DNA of 50,922 nt from Ruminococcus sp. (GTDB taxonomy: Bacteria > Bacillota > Clostridia > Oscillospirales > Ruminococcaceae). Below are positions 39,441 to 48,237 of this stretch, piece after piece. Position 1 is the first letter of the stretch, and every line of letters starts with the position of its first letter. Below the pieces are notes generated by a model that did not search any database, was not told the origin of the DNA, and worked only from the letters and a program-made list of their open reading frames with translations. The stretch spans positions 1 through 50,922 of the forward strand of contig JAFTQW010000022.1 of NCBI GenBank assembly GCA_017462565.1, read 5' to 3'. The position numbers and the translations under genes were made by a program.

Positions 39441-39955
39441 CCGGAAATTTCTCCTTTCAGAAACATGGGGATTCCGTAAACGGTCTCAATAACAACGCCT
39501 GCCATTTCTGACAATTTGAGGTTTATTTTTCCCATATTTTCGATATATTTCATCGTTGAATCAGGATATTCAATTCCGTCCTCGCCCACCTGATTTGTAA
39601 CGATAACAAAAATTTCAGCCCGTTTCATAAGCTTTTCCACACCGCTTATTATCTTATCGACAGGATTTTTTTCATTCGCCGAAAACATCTCGTTTGCACA
39701 CAAATTACAAGCACATTCAAGCAGAACCGCACACTTTTCCGGCAAAACGATTTCATCAATATCCGTGTACTTTTCAATAGTTTCAAAATTTCTGCTTTTC
39801 CGCATTTTCCTATGACGTTCTATAGCGGCATAAGCTTCTTCGCCGAAAGGCTGCATTGTCGCAATATAAAAACGTGGAACGTCGTAATTTTCAATTATTT
39901 TTTCGGCAATAAGTGATTTGCCGTTTTTGCTTCCGCCTGTTATAAGAACCAGCAT
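39428..39955 (-). CDS. cobU: Adenosylcobinamide kinase/guanylyltransferase CobU
   Basis: A 175-residue bifunctional enzyme making adenosylcobinamide-GDP. P-loop LITGGSKNGKSLIAEKI with intact GKS, the guanylylated His in AIERHRKMRKSRNFETIEKY, a CAVLLECACNLCANEMF stretch where the family usually has DCLTLWLSN, and VTNQVGEDGIEYP, a changed form of the usual NEVG.GIVP motif. So the catalytic half is intact while the late motif is divergent, the opposite of the short CobU-like gene at 38288. The two may share the work. Its start overlaps the cobT stop by one base. Confidence 0.88.
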   Translation of the reverse strand: MLVLITGGSKNGKSLIAEKIIENYDVPRFYIATMQPFGEEAYAAIERHRKMRKSRNFETIEKYTDIDEIVLPEKCAVLLECACNLCANEMFSANEKNPVDKIISGVEKLMKRAEIFVIVTNQVGEDGIEYPDSTMKYIENMGKINLKLSEMAGVVIETVYGIPMFLKGEISGCIL

Positions 39956-41001
39956 TACTGCTCAACATACCTTTCCATTGGCAATTCCTCAAATCTGTGC
40001 GCCGAGTTATAAACCGCAATTGCACCGTCTAAAAGCGGAAGAAGCATGATTCCTCCCGTTCCCTCGCCAAGACGCATTTTCGCCGTTATCAACGGTTCAA
40101 GTCCAATAAAATCAAGAATTTTCCGTGCTGCCGGCTCTCCGGAAGCGTGTGAGCAAAGCATGAAATCTCGTGACTGCGGAGCGATTTTATATGCAATTGC
40201 AGCAGCGGCAGCAGAAATAAATCCGTCTATGATTATTGGAATACGATAAATCGCTCCTCCGAGAAAAAGACCTGTCATAGCGGCAATATCAAATCCTCCA
40301 AGACCTGCGAGCAATTCAATCGGATGTGATTTATCGGGATGATTCACAGCAATAGCCCTTTCGATCGCAGAAATTTTACGGCTCAACCCCTCTTTATCAA
40401 GACCTGCTCCGCATCCTGTCACTTCATGAACCGGAAGTTCAAGCAGAACAGCCGCAATCGCCGACGAAGTTGTTGTATTGCCGATACCCATTTCACCGGT
40501 GACGATTATCTGATAACCGTTTTTTTTGCACTCACCGACCGTATCAATGCCAACAGAAATCGCATTCCGTGCCTGCAAAACAGTCATAGCCGAACTTTCG
40601 GCAATATTTTTCGTACCATAAGCAATTTTTCTGTTAATAAGTCCCTCTGCAGTCACGTCGGTACACATTCCAACGTCTATCGGGATCACATCGGCATTGT
40701 AACAGTCGGCAAGACAATTTATATTTGAAGTTCCCTCTGCCATTGCTTTAGCAACGATTGCCGTAACGCTGCTGTCGGTCTGGGTAACGCCCTCGCAAAC
40801 GACTCCATTATCGGCACACATCGCCGCAACACATCGTTTACGAATGGAAAAATTCTCGCTGCCTGTAATTCCGGCAATTTTCACAACAGCGTCTTCCAGC
40901 AAACCCAGACTGTGAAGCGGTTTCGCAACACTGTTCCATTTTTCAGAGGCTCTTTTCATAGCTTCAGCGTCAAGAGCGGTTATGTTACTGATCCTGTTCA
41001 T
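39955..41001 (-). CDS. cobT: Nicotinate-nucleotide:dimethylbenzimidazole phosphoribosyltransferase
   Basis: A 348-residue enzyme activating the lower-ligand base to its alpha-ribotide. Motifs: AAMCADNGVVCEGVTQTDSSVT, GEMGIGNTTTSSAIAAVL, LAGLGGFDIAAMTGLFLGGA and the catalytic Glu in RLGEGTGGIMLLP. Length is standard. Base specificity (DMB or another benzimidazole, or adenine) cannot be read from the sequence. No bluB or bza genes for base synthesis are in the window. Confidence 0.94.
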   Translation of the reverse strand: MNRISNITALDAEAMKRASEKWNSVAKPLHSLGLLEDAVVKIAGITGSENFSIRKRCVAAMCADNGVVCEGVTQTDSSVTAIVAKAMAEGTSNINCLADCYNADVIPIDVGMCTDVTAEGLINRKIAYGTKNIAESSAMTVLQARNAISVGIDTVGECKKNGYQIIVTGEMGIGNTTTSSAIAAVLLELPVHEVTGCGAGLDKEGLSRKISAIERAIAVNHPDKSHPIELLAGLGGFDIAAMTGLFLGGAIYRIPIIIDGFISAAAAAIAYKIAPQSRDFMLCSHASGEPAARKILDFIGLEPLITAKMRLGEGTGGIMLLPLLDGAIAVYNSAHRFEELPMERYVEQ

Positions 41002-41025
41002 TTTTCTTGATACTCCAAATCCTTA

Positions 41026-41304
41026 TTATTTTAGAATATATATGATATTGGGCATATTTCCGGTCAATCTGTTATATATAAACATAATACACATAATAAT
41101 TGATATCGTAATAAAAAAATATACCCCTTCTTTTTCTTTTTGTATGCACCAATCGGAACTTCTTTTGATATTAAGATATTTTGTTTTTTCTCTTTGGGCA
41201 TTTCGTTTTCTTACATAAATAGTATATTTAATTAATAAAAATATTGAGATTATTAAAATTATAAATGCTACAAATACATCAGTAAAAGCGAATATATTCC
41301 CCAT
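41026..41304 (-). CDS. Small two-helix membrane protein inside the cobalamin operon
   Basis: A 92-residue protein with two hydrophobic segments, TDVFVAFIILIISIFLLIKY (about 8-27) and YFFITISIIMCIMFIYN (about 62-78), joined by a basic loop with KRNAQREKTKY. AGGAG lies 7 bases before the ATG, and the gene overlaps the cbiA end by 26 bases, so it is likely translated. It is more AT-rich than its neighbours. I do not recognise a family and know of no such gene in standard cob operons. A membrane anchor for CbiA/CobT, or an unrelated gene trapped in the operon, are both possible. Confidence 0.6.
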   Translation of the reverse strand: MGNIFAFTDVFVAFIILIISIFLLIKYTIYVRKRNAQREKTKYLNIKRSSDWCIQKEKEGVYFFITISIIMCIMFIYNRLTGNMPNIIYILK

Positions 41305-42649
41305 TATTATGCTCCTGTTTCAACGACAAGCATTTTTTTACAAAGTTTACTGCAATTTCCGGATTGCTGTAAAAATGAAGATGAGGAAATCCTGCATACA
41401 GCGAATCGCTTGCATGAACAGCTTTATAACTTGCTCCGGAGCTTATTTTAACAGCATTGAAGCCCGTTCCACAGCTTGAACTGTCCCAATAATGAAACTC
41501 ATGAGCGAGAATCTCGTCACCGGAACTGCAAATCAGATTGTCATTTTCGGCTGTGAGCGAAATATATCCGAAACGACAGAGCTTCTCTGTCGGAAAAATC
41601 TCTCCGTCAATTGCACCAACCATATTATAACGCATTTTGTTCTTATTTACAAGTGTTTTATGAAGATACATAAAGCCTCCGCACTCAGCAATAGTCGGCA
41701 GCTTATTATTGATCTTGCTTAAAATATCGTTCAGCATTGATTTATTTGAGGAAAGTTTGTCGGCATACAGCTCCGGATATCCGCCGCCGAGAATCAGTCC
41801 GCATATGTCGTCCGGAAGAACCGAATCGGAAAGCGGTGAAAATCTTACGATTTCACATCCAAGCTCCTCAAGGAGCGTAAAATTGTCCTCATAATAAAAA
41901 CAAAACGCCTCATCACAGGCAACACCAATTCTGATCGGAATTTCAGTGATTTTCTTTACTTCAGGAGCATAACAGCTAAGTTCCGGAGCTGATTCCGATA
42001 TCCGTATAATTTCGTCAATAAGGAGCGTTTTTTCAGCAGTTTCAGCAAGCTTGTGCATTTTTTGTTTAAGGTCGGAAATTTCTCCGGCAGTTACAAGTCC
42101 AAGATTTCGGCTTTCTATTGCGCACTCTTTTTTGTACGGCAGAAAACCGAAAAATCCAGTATTCAGTGATCGGCAAAGTTCTCTCGCCTTATCTTCAAGG
42201 CTCGCCGGAAGCCGATTGAAAATAAATCCGGCAATATTATTCGGTCGGCGGAATTCGAGAAAACCTTTCATAACTGCCCCGATTGAAAGACTCATCCCCT
42301 TACAGTCGATCACGATTATAACCGGAGTTTCCGTATCAAGCGAAAGACAATGAGACGACGCCTTTTCGCCTACTCCGTCGTAAAAACCCATAACACCCTC
42401 AATGACAGAAATATCCAGAGCATTCTTTTTAAGAAGATATCGCAGCGTGTTTGAATCGCAGAAACAGCCGTCAAGATTCCTTGATTTTGTTCCTATTATC
42501 TTGCTGTGAAACATCGGATCAATATAATCCGGACCGCTTTTAAATGAGGAAACCTTATGTCCCCTTTCGACAAGAGCCTGCAAAACAGCGCAAGTTACCG
42601 TAGTTTTTCCGCATCCGCTGTTTGTTCCTGCAATCATTATCCTTTTCAT
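41279..42649 (-). CDS. cbiA: Cobyrinate a,c-diamide synthase
   Basis: A 456-residue glutamine-dependent amidase acting on side chains a and c. The N-terminal domain has MIAGTNSGCGKTTVTCAVLQ (P-loop), FKSGPDYIDPMFH and VIEGVMGFYDGVG. The glutaminase domain has GLILGGGYPELYA, nucleophile Cys in AECGGFMYLH and catalytic His in AHEFHYWD. It overlaps cbiET by 4 bases at its start and the small membrane protein at its end. Confidence 0.94.
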   Translation of the reverse strand: MKRIMIAGTNSGCGKTTVTCAVLQALVERGHKVSSFKSGPDYIDPMFHSKIIGTKSRNLDGCFCDSNTLRYLLKKNALDISVIEGVMGFYDGVGEKASSHCLSLDTETPVIIVIDCKGMSLSIGAVMKGFLEFRRPNNIAGFIFNRLPASLEDKARELCRSLNTGFFGFLPYKKECAIESRNLGLVTAGEISDLKQKMHKLAETAEKTLLIDEIIRISESAPELSCYAPEVKKITEIPIRIGVACDEAFCFYYEDNFTLLEELGCEIVRFSPLSDSVLPDDICGLILGGGYPELYADKLSSNKSMLNDILSKINNKLPTIAECGGFMYLHKTLVNKNKMRYNMVGAIDGEIFPTEKLCRFGYISLTAENDNLICSSGDEILAHEFHYWDSSSCGTGFNAVKISSGASYKAVHASDSLYAGFPHLHFYSNPEIAVNFVKKCLSLKQEHNNGEYIRFY

Positions 42650-43842
42650 TTAAAATTCCTCCGAATTATAAAAATCGGATTTTCAGCCGCAAGCATCGTA
42701 TGTCTGCCAACCTTTCTCGTTCTCGTAACAGCAAGCTGAATTATCTCAGTTTCCACACCAATACGGTCGAAAATTTCAATGCACTGATTCAATGTTTCAA
42801 GTGATACAGCTGTTGCAACAATTTTTGCCAAAGGATTTTTTTCAATAACCTTCATGATAATTTGCTCCAGCGAACCGCCTGAGCCTCCTATGAAAACGCA
42901 GTCTGGCACAGGAAGTGTTTCTATCACCGATTCAGCATTTCCTGAAATTATCTCAATATTGTCACAGCCAAATTTAATTCTATTTTCAGAGGTAAGACTA
43001 ACTGCCTCCTCATTTTTTTCAACCGCATAAACCCTACCGTCCGGGCAGCGGAAAGCCATTTCAATTGCGACTGAACCCGTCCCACAGCCGATATCCCAGC
43101 AGATACTGTCAGAATCTATCTTCAATTTTGCAACGCAGACGCTTCTCACCTCAGATTTTGTCATTGGAACGCTTCCACGGATAAATTCGGAATCAGGAAT
43201 GCACGAACGCAGATTTTTCTCGTGATTTTCATTACAGACAATAACCGCACAAAGCTTATCGGTTTCAATTTCAGTCAATTCTTTAGCCATTCCTGTAGTG
43301 ATACGTTCATTGCTCCCGCCAAAATTTTCGCCGATATGAACCGTCGAATCACCGAGCCTATACTCACAAAGGCGCTTGCAGATATACTTTGGTGTAATCT
43401 CACCGCCGAGAAGAAAAAAAGTCACCGGATTTGAACAAACGTGACGGACTATATTACCTCCAACACCGTGCAGAGTGACAAATTTCATATTCTGCCAAGC
43501 AATTTTAAGTTTAGAAGCAAAGTAAACGGGCGTAGAAATTCCGCAGATAACTTTCGTTTCAAAATCATCTATAAGAGGCAAAAGGCGCTCCGCTCCGCTG
43601 TAAAATCCGCAGTCGCCTGACATCAGAACGGTAATTTTTTCATATTCGCATTCCTTAATAAACTCTGCAATTTCCTTGCTTTTATAGGAACAGAAAACAG
43701 GCTTCCCAAGTTTTAAAAAGCAATCAAGCATCCTTTGAGCGCCGATAAGAATCTGAGCATTTTCAATAGCTTGTAAAGCTTTTTTGGTAAGGGTTTCCGT
43801 TCCGTCCATACCAATTCCTATTATATTGATACGTTTACTCAT
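42646..43842 (-). CDS. cbiET: Fused precorrin-6B/cobalt-precorrin-7 methyltransferase-decarboxylase CbiET
   Basis: A 398-residue fusion. The N-terminal CbiE (about 1-200) is a tetrapyrrole methylase with INIIGIGMDGTETLT, VLMSGDCGFYSGAERL and FFLLGGEITPKYI; it methylates C5. The C-terminal CbiT (about 210-395) is a class I SAM methyltransferase with ICWDIGCGTGSVAIEMA, VYAVEKNEEAV and PDCVFIGGSGG; it methylates C15 and decarboxylates the C12 acetate. Such fusions (CobL-like) are common. It overlaps cbiJ by 8 bases. Confidence 0.94.
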   Translation of the reverse strand: MSKRINIIGIGMDGTETLTKKALQAIENAQILIGAQRMLDCFLKLGKPVFCSYKSKEIAEFIKECEYEKITVLMSGDCGFYSGAERLLPLIDDFETKVICGISTPVYFASKLKIAWQNMKFVTLHGVGGNIVRHVCSNPVTFFLLGGEITPKYICKRLCEYRLGDSTVHIGENFGGSNERITTGMAKELTEIETDKLCAVIVCNENHEKNLRSCIPDSEFIRGSVPMTKSEVRSVCVAKLKIDSDSICWDIGCGTGSVAIEMAFRCPDGRVYAVEKNEEAVSLTSENRIKFGCDNIEIISGNAESVIETLPVPDCVFIGGSGGSLEQIIMKVIEKNPLAKIVATAVSLETLNQCIEIFDRIGVETEIIQLAVTRTRKVGRHTMLAAENPIFIIRRNFK

Positions 43843-44584
43843 TAAAAATATCCTCCAGAATTTCCAGCATTTTATCCAACGTAATCCCCTTTTCCACAGG
43901 ACGTTTTATAATCAGCGGTACAGCTCCGCAAAGTTTTGCCGCCATAAGTTTTTCGCAGAATCCTCCAGCTTCTCCGCTTTCCTTTGTAACCACAAAATCC
44001 GCAGAAAAATTAATGATATGCTGAGAATTTTTTTCCAGTGAAAACGGACCTTTCTCAGCAATTATTTTCCGGAATCCCATTTCTCTGCATTGTTCGACAA
44101 TCGACGGGACATCAAGAACCCTCACAATACATCGCTCAGAGTAATTATCCACCTCGCAAAATCTGGAAATTTCCTTGCTTCCTGTAGTTATAAGAACGTT
44201 TCCCGCATTCTGATTCAGATAACTGATTATCCCCGAAATATCATCAAAGCAAATTGCGTTGCCTAAATCTCGGCTATTGTTACGAATTATCCTGATTTTT
44301 TTGACTCCGCATTCAGAACAAGCTGCGGAAATATTTTTGCTCACTTCAACCGCATAAGGGTGAGTTGCGTCGATAACAATTGAAATTTCTTTTTCACGAA
44401 AAATTCTCATCATCTGCTCACTGTCAAGCCGATTTTCAAGAACTTCAAGATACTCAGATTTAGGCAAAAGCTTCGCTCCATAATCCGTAGCAACGCTGAC
44501 AAATGCCTTTATACGGTGATTTACGCACCATTCAGCTATAACTCTTCCCTCTGTTGTACCTCCAAAAATGAAAATCTCACACAT
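43835..44584 (-). CDS. cbiJ: Cobalt-precorrin-6A reductase
   Basis: A 249-residue NAD(P)H-dependent reductase of the macrocycle. Motifs: EIFIFGGTTEGRVIAEW at the N-terminus, VIDATHPYAVEVSKNI (about 80), VLITTGSKEISRFC and VVTKESGEAGGFCEKL. The start is the ATG of MCEIF, with AAGGGG upstream; 11 further codons of open frame precede it inside cbiH. Overlaps of 8 bases with both neighbours point to a single coupled operon. Confidence 0.93.
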   Translation of the reverse strand: MCEIFIFGGTTEGRVIAEWCVNHRIKAFVSVATDYGAKLLPKSEYLEVLENRLDSEQMMRIFREKEISIVIDATHPYAVEVSKNISAACSECGVKKIRIIRNNSRDLGNAICFDDISGIISYLNQNAGNVLITTGSKEISRFCEVDNYSERCIVRVLDVPSIVEQCREMGFRKIIAEKGPFSLEKNSQHIINFSADFVVTKESGEAGGFCEKLMAAKLCGAVPLIIKRPVEKGITLDKMLEILEDIFNE

Positions 44585-45311
44585 TTTTATAACCCCTTGG
44601 AGTAACCATTTTTCCATTCAACTCTTTTGTTTCACTGTTGCCGATAAAAACGGTTGTAAACATATCAATTTCGTTGCAGGAAGATAGCTCGCCAAGGCTT
44701 AAAACACGACTTTTCTGACCGTCCCTTCCTATATTCCGGACGTATCCGCAAACAGTCTCTGCCGGTTTAAAACGAAGAATCACATCGCAGGCTTTAGCAA
44801 TATAGTCCGAACGCTTCTTTGATGAAGGATTATATAAAATTATTACAAAATCACCTGCCGACGCACATTCAAGACGTTTTTCAATTTTATCCCATGGAGT
44901 AAGTAAGTCTGAAAGGCTTATTACAGCAAAATCATGTCCTAAAGGCGCACCAAGAACTGCTCCTCCGCTAAGAGCAGCCGTAACTCCGGCAACTACTTCA
45001 ATTTCCACATCAGGATAACTGCAAGATAATTCTAAAGCAAGTCCAGCCATGCCGTAAACTCCGCTGTCTCCACTGCAAATCAGCGAGACGTTCTCTCCCT
45101 CTGCGGCTTTTTCAAGAGCAAAAATCACTCTTTCACGTTCTTGCCGCATAGAAGTTGTGTAGAAATTTTTTTCGGGAAAATGCATTTTCATAAGTTCAGC
45201 ATAAACCGTATAACCGACGATCAGATCGCTTTCTTCAATAGCGTTTCGAGCTTCAATAGTCATTCCATCTCCGCTTCCTGAACCAAAACCAACGATATAC
45301 AAATGCTTCAT
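44577..45311 (-). CDS. cbiH: Precorrin-3B/cobalt-precorrin-3 C17-methyltransferase
   Basis: A 244-residue tetrapyrrole methylase carrying out C17 methylation with ring contraction. Motifs: YIVGFGSGSGDGMTIEA, DLIVGYTVYAEL, VSLICSGDSGVYGMAGLALE, and GAPLGHDFAVISLSDLLTPW, with the SAM-binding fold of the family. No C-terminal Fe-S extension. It overlaps cbiG by ATGA. Confidence 0.93.
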   Translation of the reverse strand: MKHLYIVGFGSGSGDGMTIEARNAIEESDLIVGYTVYAELMKMHFPEKNFYTTSMRQERERVIFALEKAAEGENVSLICSGDSGVYGMAGLALELSCSYPDVEIEVVAGVTAALSGGAVLGAPLGHDFAVISLSDLLTPWDKIEKRLECASAGDFVIILYNPSSKKRSDYIAKACDVILRFKPAETVCGYVRNIGRDGQKSRVLSLGELSSCNEIDMFTTVFIGNSETKELNGKMVTPRGYKNV

Positions 45312-46339
45312 AGAATCCTCCTTTCAAAATCAATTACCAATTCTTCCTCTGCCGCAGCAAAGGTCATCCCATTTTCAGCTATTTTCCGCACAATTAACTT
45401 TCCCCCGCCGCAAACTGCACTTCGTTCGCATATATTATCGGCTCCGGTCGTTTTCATTACAAATTCTGAGGACGAAAATTCCCCTTGAGCTTTCATTAAC
45501 TCCTCAGATGAGAAAAATTCCGCTGGCACAAAATATTCAGAGTAAAATTCAGAAATAGCTTTCTCATTCTGCTTAATATTAATTGAGCAGATTTTTTTCA
45601 ACCTGAATATTTCAATATCATTGTCAGCAAGATTGTTCAAAATGAAGTTCTCCAACATCTCCGGCGGAGTATTTTTTTTACATCCAACTCCGATAATTAT
45701 ATTTTTCGGTACGAGATGAAGAGTTTTTTTAAACGGATTTTTCGTCATATTCCTACTTATACATATTCCTATATCAGAGTTATCATTAAAATATTCTTCA
45801 GAAAAATTAATGTAATCGTATTCGCAATAAAATCCTATTTTCTTTGAATTTACAATAAGCGACGCTATTTCCTTAGCCAAATCAGGCTCGCATATGTACA
45901 AATTATTTGCAGAGGCAAAGCTGTCCGGCGAAAATTTTCCTCCAACATCTGTTGCGGTTGTAATAACTGGAAGCGCTCCTATCAACTGAGCAATTTTTTC
46001 AGTAAGAGCATTTGCGCCGCCAATGTGTCCGGAAAGGAGCGAAACGGCAAATTTCCCTTGTTCATCAATTACCACAACTGCCGGATCGGAAAATTTTGAA
46101 ACAATATGCGGTGCAATCATCCTGACTGCTATCCCACAGGCACAAACAAAAATAATTGCGTCAAATTGGTCAAAATTACTTGCAATTACAGATTTAAGTT
46201 CACTAAATGCAACAGCAGCAGAATCGGTATATTTTTCATATGTAAAACGTGTGAGAGTGTGGCTATTAGAGAGTTTTTCTGCTATTTTCAGAGAAATTTT
46301 CCTTCCATTTTCAGTTAATGAGACTATTGCAATCTTCAT
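45308..46339 (-). CDS. cbiG: Cobalt-precorrin-5A hydrolase
   Basis: A 343-residue enzyme opening the delta-lactone and releasing acetaldehyde, a step specific to the anaerobic path. The N-terminal domain has FVCACGIAVRMIAPHI, the central block VSLLSGHIGGANALTEKIA and VITTATDVGGKFSPDSFA; the C-terminal domain (about 215-340) has IIIGVGCKKNTPPEM. All three expected blocks are present. It overlaps cbiF by 4 bases. Confidence 0.93.
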   Translation of the reverse strand: MKIAIVSLTENGRKISLKIAEKLSNSHTLTRFTYEKYTDSAAVAFSELKSVIASNFDQFDAIIFVCACGIAVRMIAPHIVSKFSDPAVVVIDEQGKFAVSLLSGHIGGANALTEKIAQLIGALPVITTATDVGGKFSPDSFASANNLYICEPDLAKEIASLIVNSKKIGFYCEYDYINFSEEYFNDNSDIGICISRNMTKNPFKKTLHLVPKNIIIGVGCKKNTPPEMLENFILNNLADNDIEIFRLKKICSINIKQNEKAISEFYSEYFVPAEFFSSEELMKAQGEFSSSEFVMKTTGADNICERSAVCGGGKLIVRKIAENGMTFAAAEEELVIDFERRIL

Positions 46340-47091
46340 GACTGCGCCTTTCGGAACTCTGTTTCAAAATTTTTATCATACAATTTTGATAGTGAATAAT
46401 CATTGCCGAGAAAATTTCCCACACATATAAGCGCAGTTTTAGTTATATTATTTTTATCAGCCGTTTTCGCCAGTGTTCCAACAGTACAACGGCACACCTT
46501 TTCGTCCTTCCATGTAGCTTTATAGACAATTGCCGCAGGAGTTTCACTGCTGTAGCCTCCATGAATCAACGCTTCGGAAAGCTTTTCAAGCATACCTGTA
46601 CTTAGGAAAATTACCATTGTAGCTCCGTGCGCAGCAAGCAGTTCAATACTTTCCTTTTCAGGAACAGGAGTACGTCCCGCCATTCGTGTGATGATTACAG
46701 TCTGGGAGACATCAGGAAGAGTATACTCAGCCTTCAGCGAAGCTGCTGCGCCGCAAAAGGAGCTTACTCCGGGACAGACTTCATATGAAATTTTCAGACT
46801 GTCAAGCCTGTCCATTTGTTCACGAATTGCACCATATATCGAAGGATCTCCTGTATGAAGCCGAACGGCTTTCTTCCCCTCGTTTTCAGCTTTTTCAATC
46901 ACCGCAATTACCTCGTCAAGATTCATGTATGCACTGTTATATATTTTGCAATCTTTTTTTGCATAGCCAAGAAGCTCCGGATTTACCAATGAACCGGCAT
47001 AAATAATCACATCGGCTTCCTCCAGAAGTTTTTTTCCTCTTAGAGTAATCAAATCCGCCGCACCACTTCCAGCACCAACAAAATTAACCAT
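46336..47091 (-). CDS. cbiF: Cobalt-precorrin-4 C11-methyltransferase
   Basis: A 251-residue tetrapyrrole methylase. Motifs: VNFVGAGSGAADLITLRGKK, VIIYAGSLVNPELL, VRLHTGDPSIYGAIREQM and VCPGVSSFCGAAASL. The VRLHTGDPS.YGA form is typical of the C11 (CbiF/CobM) group rather than C20 (CbiL). It overlaps cbiD by 8 bases. Confidence 0.94.
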   Translation of the reverse strand: MVNFVGAGSGAADLITLRGKKLLEEADVIIYAGSLVNPELLGYAKKDCKIYNSAYMNLDEVIAVIEKAENEGKKAVRLHTGDPSIYGAIREQMDRLDSLKISYEVCPGVSSFCGAAASLKAEYTLPDVSQTVIITRMAGRTPVPEKESIELLAAHGATMVIFLSTGMLEKLSEALIHGGYSSETPAAIVYKATWKDEKVCRCTVGTLAKTADKNNITKTALICVGNFLGNDYSLSKLYDKNFETEFRKAQS

Positions 47092-48223
47092 AATATTCCT
47101 CCATTATCAACTTGATTAGTTCGTCGGCGGCAGGAGTTTTCCACGCTTCCATATGTTTCTCCGAAAACATAACTGCACCGATTTTCGCCTCATTTTTCAC
47201 CTTAGCATTAAGATAATACTGTGCCCTTTGCATAAGAATTTCGATTGTTCTGTCCTTAACGCCATTTTCTTCAAGAATACTCAATGCAGCATCGACTGTT
47301 GCGCATTCTGGAATTTTTTTTAATTTGGTTGATTCAACTCCAGCAAGGACTCCACAAGTTACAATAACATCCATACGACCGTCCGCCTGAGCTGAATGCG
47401 TATTCATAATGCCTGCCCCAAGTTTAACAAGCTTCCCAATATGTCCTATAATAAGAATATTTTCAAAATCAAATTCAAGAGCAATATCAATTGCATCGCC
47501 AATATAATTAGAACATTTTACACTTTTTTCTAATGCAAATGGCATTTGACTTGCAAGAAAACTCTCACTATAATTACCTATGGTTAATAAAAGAGTTTTT
47601 AACTGTTCCTTACTGCGCATTTTTATCTCAAGCCGAATCGTGTCTATCAATGCAGCGCTGCTCATTGGTTCGACGATTCCTGTTGTACCAATAATGGAAA
47701 TCCCACCTTCAATTCCCATTCGTGGATTGTAGGTTTTCAAGGCAATTTCCTTACCTTTTGGAACACAAATCGTAATTTTCATACCGCCGTGATAGTCAAA
47801 TTTTTCAAATACTTCCTCAACAGCAGACGAAATCATCTTCCTTGGGACACTATTAATTGCCCACTCACCGACAGGCTGATCAAGTCCGGCTTTTGTAACC
47901 TTACCAATCCCCTCGCCGCCTTCAATTATTATTCCATGAGGAATTTTTTCTGCCCTTGCGTATACAAGAATACCATTTGTAATATCAGGATCATCTCCGC
48001 TATCCTTTTGTACTGCGCAGGAAACAGAAGCTTCATCTATACGGATATCGTTTATTTTCAATTTAAGATTGATTTCCTTTGGAGTACAAATTTGTACACT
48101 CTCTATGATCTCGCCTGTTATTAGCATTCTTACAGATGCTTTAGCCGCTCCGGCTGCACATGAACCGGTCGTATATCCACATCTAAGTCTTTTTTTTCCA
48201 TGAAAAACATAATTTTCAGTCAT
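47084..48223 (-). CDS. cbiD: Cobalt-precorrin-5B C1-methyltransferase
   Basis: A 379-residue methyltransferase of the anaerobic path. Motifs: RLRCGYTTGSCAAGAAKAS (about 13-31), VQKDSGDDPDITNG, GEGIGKVTKAGLDQPVGE, GGISIIGTTGIVEPMSSAAL and ILIIGHIGKLVKLGAGIMNTHS. It is the first biosynthetic gene in this window. Its ribosome site TAAAGGAAAT overlaps the stop codon of the serine recombinase gene 15 bases upstream, and no promoter or riboswitch lies between, so transcription must come through or from within the mobile genes. Confidence 0.94.
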   Translation of the reverse strand: MTENYVFHGKKRLRCGYTTGSCAAGAAKASVRMLITGEIIESVQICTPKEINLKLKINDIRIDEASVSCAVQKDSGDDPDITNGILVYARAEKIPHGIIIEGGEGIGKVTKAGLDQPVGEWAINSVPRKMISSAVEEVFEKFDYHGGMKITICVPKGKEIALKTYNPRMGIEGGISIIGTTGIVEPMSSAALIDTIRLEIKMRSKEQLKTLLLTIGNYSESFLASQMPFALEKSVKCSNYIGDAIDIALEFDFENILIIGHIGKLVKLGAGIMNTHSAQADGRMDVIVTCGVLAGVESTKLKKIPECATVDAALSILEENGVKDRTIEILMQRAQYYLNAKVKNEAKIGAVMFSEKHMEAWKTPAADELIKLIMEEYYG

Positions 48224-48237
48224 AAATTTAATTTCCT

